Notes under the pieces: model-generated
Databases searched by the model: none
Told to the model about the DNA's origin: nothing
What the model saw: the letters and a program-made list of their open reading frames with translations, nothing else
DNA from: JAFLCL01 sp964502175
GTDB taxonomy: Bacteria; Myxococcota_A; Polyangia; Polyangiales; Sandaracinaceae
DNA: 64,000 nucleotides
Assembly (NCBI GenBank): GCA_964502175.1
Contig: CAZCVE010000045.1
Span: 8,720 to 72,719, forward strand
Direction of reading: 5' to 3'
In this document: positions 63,717 to 64,000 of the stretch, piece by piece
How positions within the stretch are numbered: position 1 is the first letter of the stretch
Layout: every line of letters starts with the position of its first letter
Made by a program: the position numbers and the translations under genes

Positions 63717-63747
63717 CTGGCGGACGCCTGGCGGCGGAGTCCGCCAG
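63717..63747. repeat. inverted repeat, 9-base-pair stem
   Basis: ctggcggac and gtccgccag are perfect complements, separated by 13 bases. No role is visible. Confidence 0.5.
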
Positions 63748-63793
63748 TCACTCGCCCAGGCCAGGTCGTCGCGGTGGCCTGGCCCTCACCCAG

Positions 63794-63817
63794 CCCTCTC
63801 CCGCACGCGGGAGAGGG
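63794..63817. repeat. palindromic unit, family B
   Basis: ccctctcccg and cgggagaggg form a perfect 10-base-pair stem with a 4-base loop. Sequence of this style (ccctcaccc, then this hairpin) is a recurring intergenic palindrome in many proteobacterial genomes. The hairpins at 29497-29515 and 30040-30059 have a related shape. Confidence 0.65.
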
Positions 63818-64000
63818 GAGATCTTCCGCCGACGGCCGCGGCGTCTCGATCGGGAACGCCATCTTTCCGCGCTTGGGGGCGACCTGGGCGATCACCGCCC
63901 CACCTAGTTCCACCATCGAAACGCGCGCGTGCAGGTCCTTTACGTCGTGACCGATCGGCAAAGCCGGGATGACGCCGCAGTCGGGCCGAGTCATCGGCGG

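Larger units (their letters stand above)
63641..64000. other. no convincing gene; two palindromes
   Basis: On the minus strand the frame is open to 63994, but it passes straight through a palindromic repeat and is not protein-like there, so I do not call a gene. A partial gene on the minus strand that begins outside the window cannot be excluded. Palindromes are at 63717-63747 and 63794-63817. Confidence 0.4.

Noticed and set aside
63389..63994. 201-codon minus-strand frame at the right end as a single gene
   Set aside because: It passes through a perfect 10-base-pair palindrome and the REP-like tail; only the middle section (63433-63640) looks like protein.

Overview
The window is about 70% G+C and has the gene style of a large-genome myxobacterium; it looks closest to the Sandaracinus group of the Myxococcota, which is inference because no rRNA or marker gene is present. 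The support is: Ser/Thr kinases with HRDLKPDN or HRDVSPQN loops, many exported lipoproteins with Asp/Ala-rich linkers after the lipid cysteine, a DUF1552/DUF1592 pair, tandem DUF1554 domains, a MYXO-CTERM-type tail and SRCR domains. No tRNA, rRNA, CRISPR array or intact insertion sequence was seen.

Layout. 1-13.4 kb: a partial gene, a Ser/Thr kinase, a lipoprotein, a sulfotransferase, a glyoxalase-fold protein with a histone H1-like tail, a HEAT/propeller pair, a methyltransferase + flavoprotein reductase pair, an M23 peptidase and an inositol-monophosphatase-family enzyme. 13.4-18.1 kb: a propeller lipoprotein, then a tightly coupled glycerol-3-phosphate acyltransferase / GpsA-like / DciA-like trio in which the GpsA-like member seems to lack the conserved lysines. 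18.1-30.5 kb: a TPR-like + lipoprotein pair, DUF1552 and DUF1592, a Ser/Thr kinase followed by an FHA-sigma54 activator, and a divergent heme-motif propeller lipoprotein. 30.5-39.4 kb: a DUF1554 lipoprotein with its TPR partner, a NarL-type two-component pair, an SRCR lipoprotein and a GAF + CheY pair. 39.4-43.6 kb: the type IV pilus secretin PilQ, a TerB-like protein and an exported TPR-like protein. A 100-base assembly gap lies inside a TTCG microsatellite at 43.8 kb.

44.0-62.9 kb is the most striking part. Six co-directional genes with overlapping or very short junctions encode a matrixin-like metalloprotease, a Cys-rich lipoprotein, a 2172-residue exported coiled-coil protein, a propeller lipoprotein, a 2681-residue SpvB/FG-GAP/TcdB-mid/RHS protein with a variable C-terminal tip, and a small RCC1-type protein whose start overlaps the RHS stop. 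I read this as an exported Tc/RHS-like toxin locus with a candidate immunity or partner protein. The final kilobase holds REP-like repeats and the broken remains of a REP-associated transposase, which would fit a recombination-prone 3' end.

Several intergenic regions carry copies of one roughly 110-base repeat, and others carry strong hairpins.
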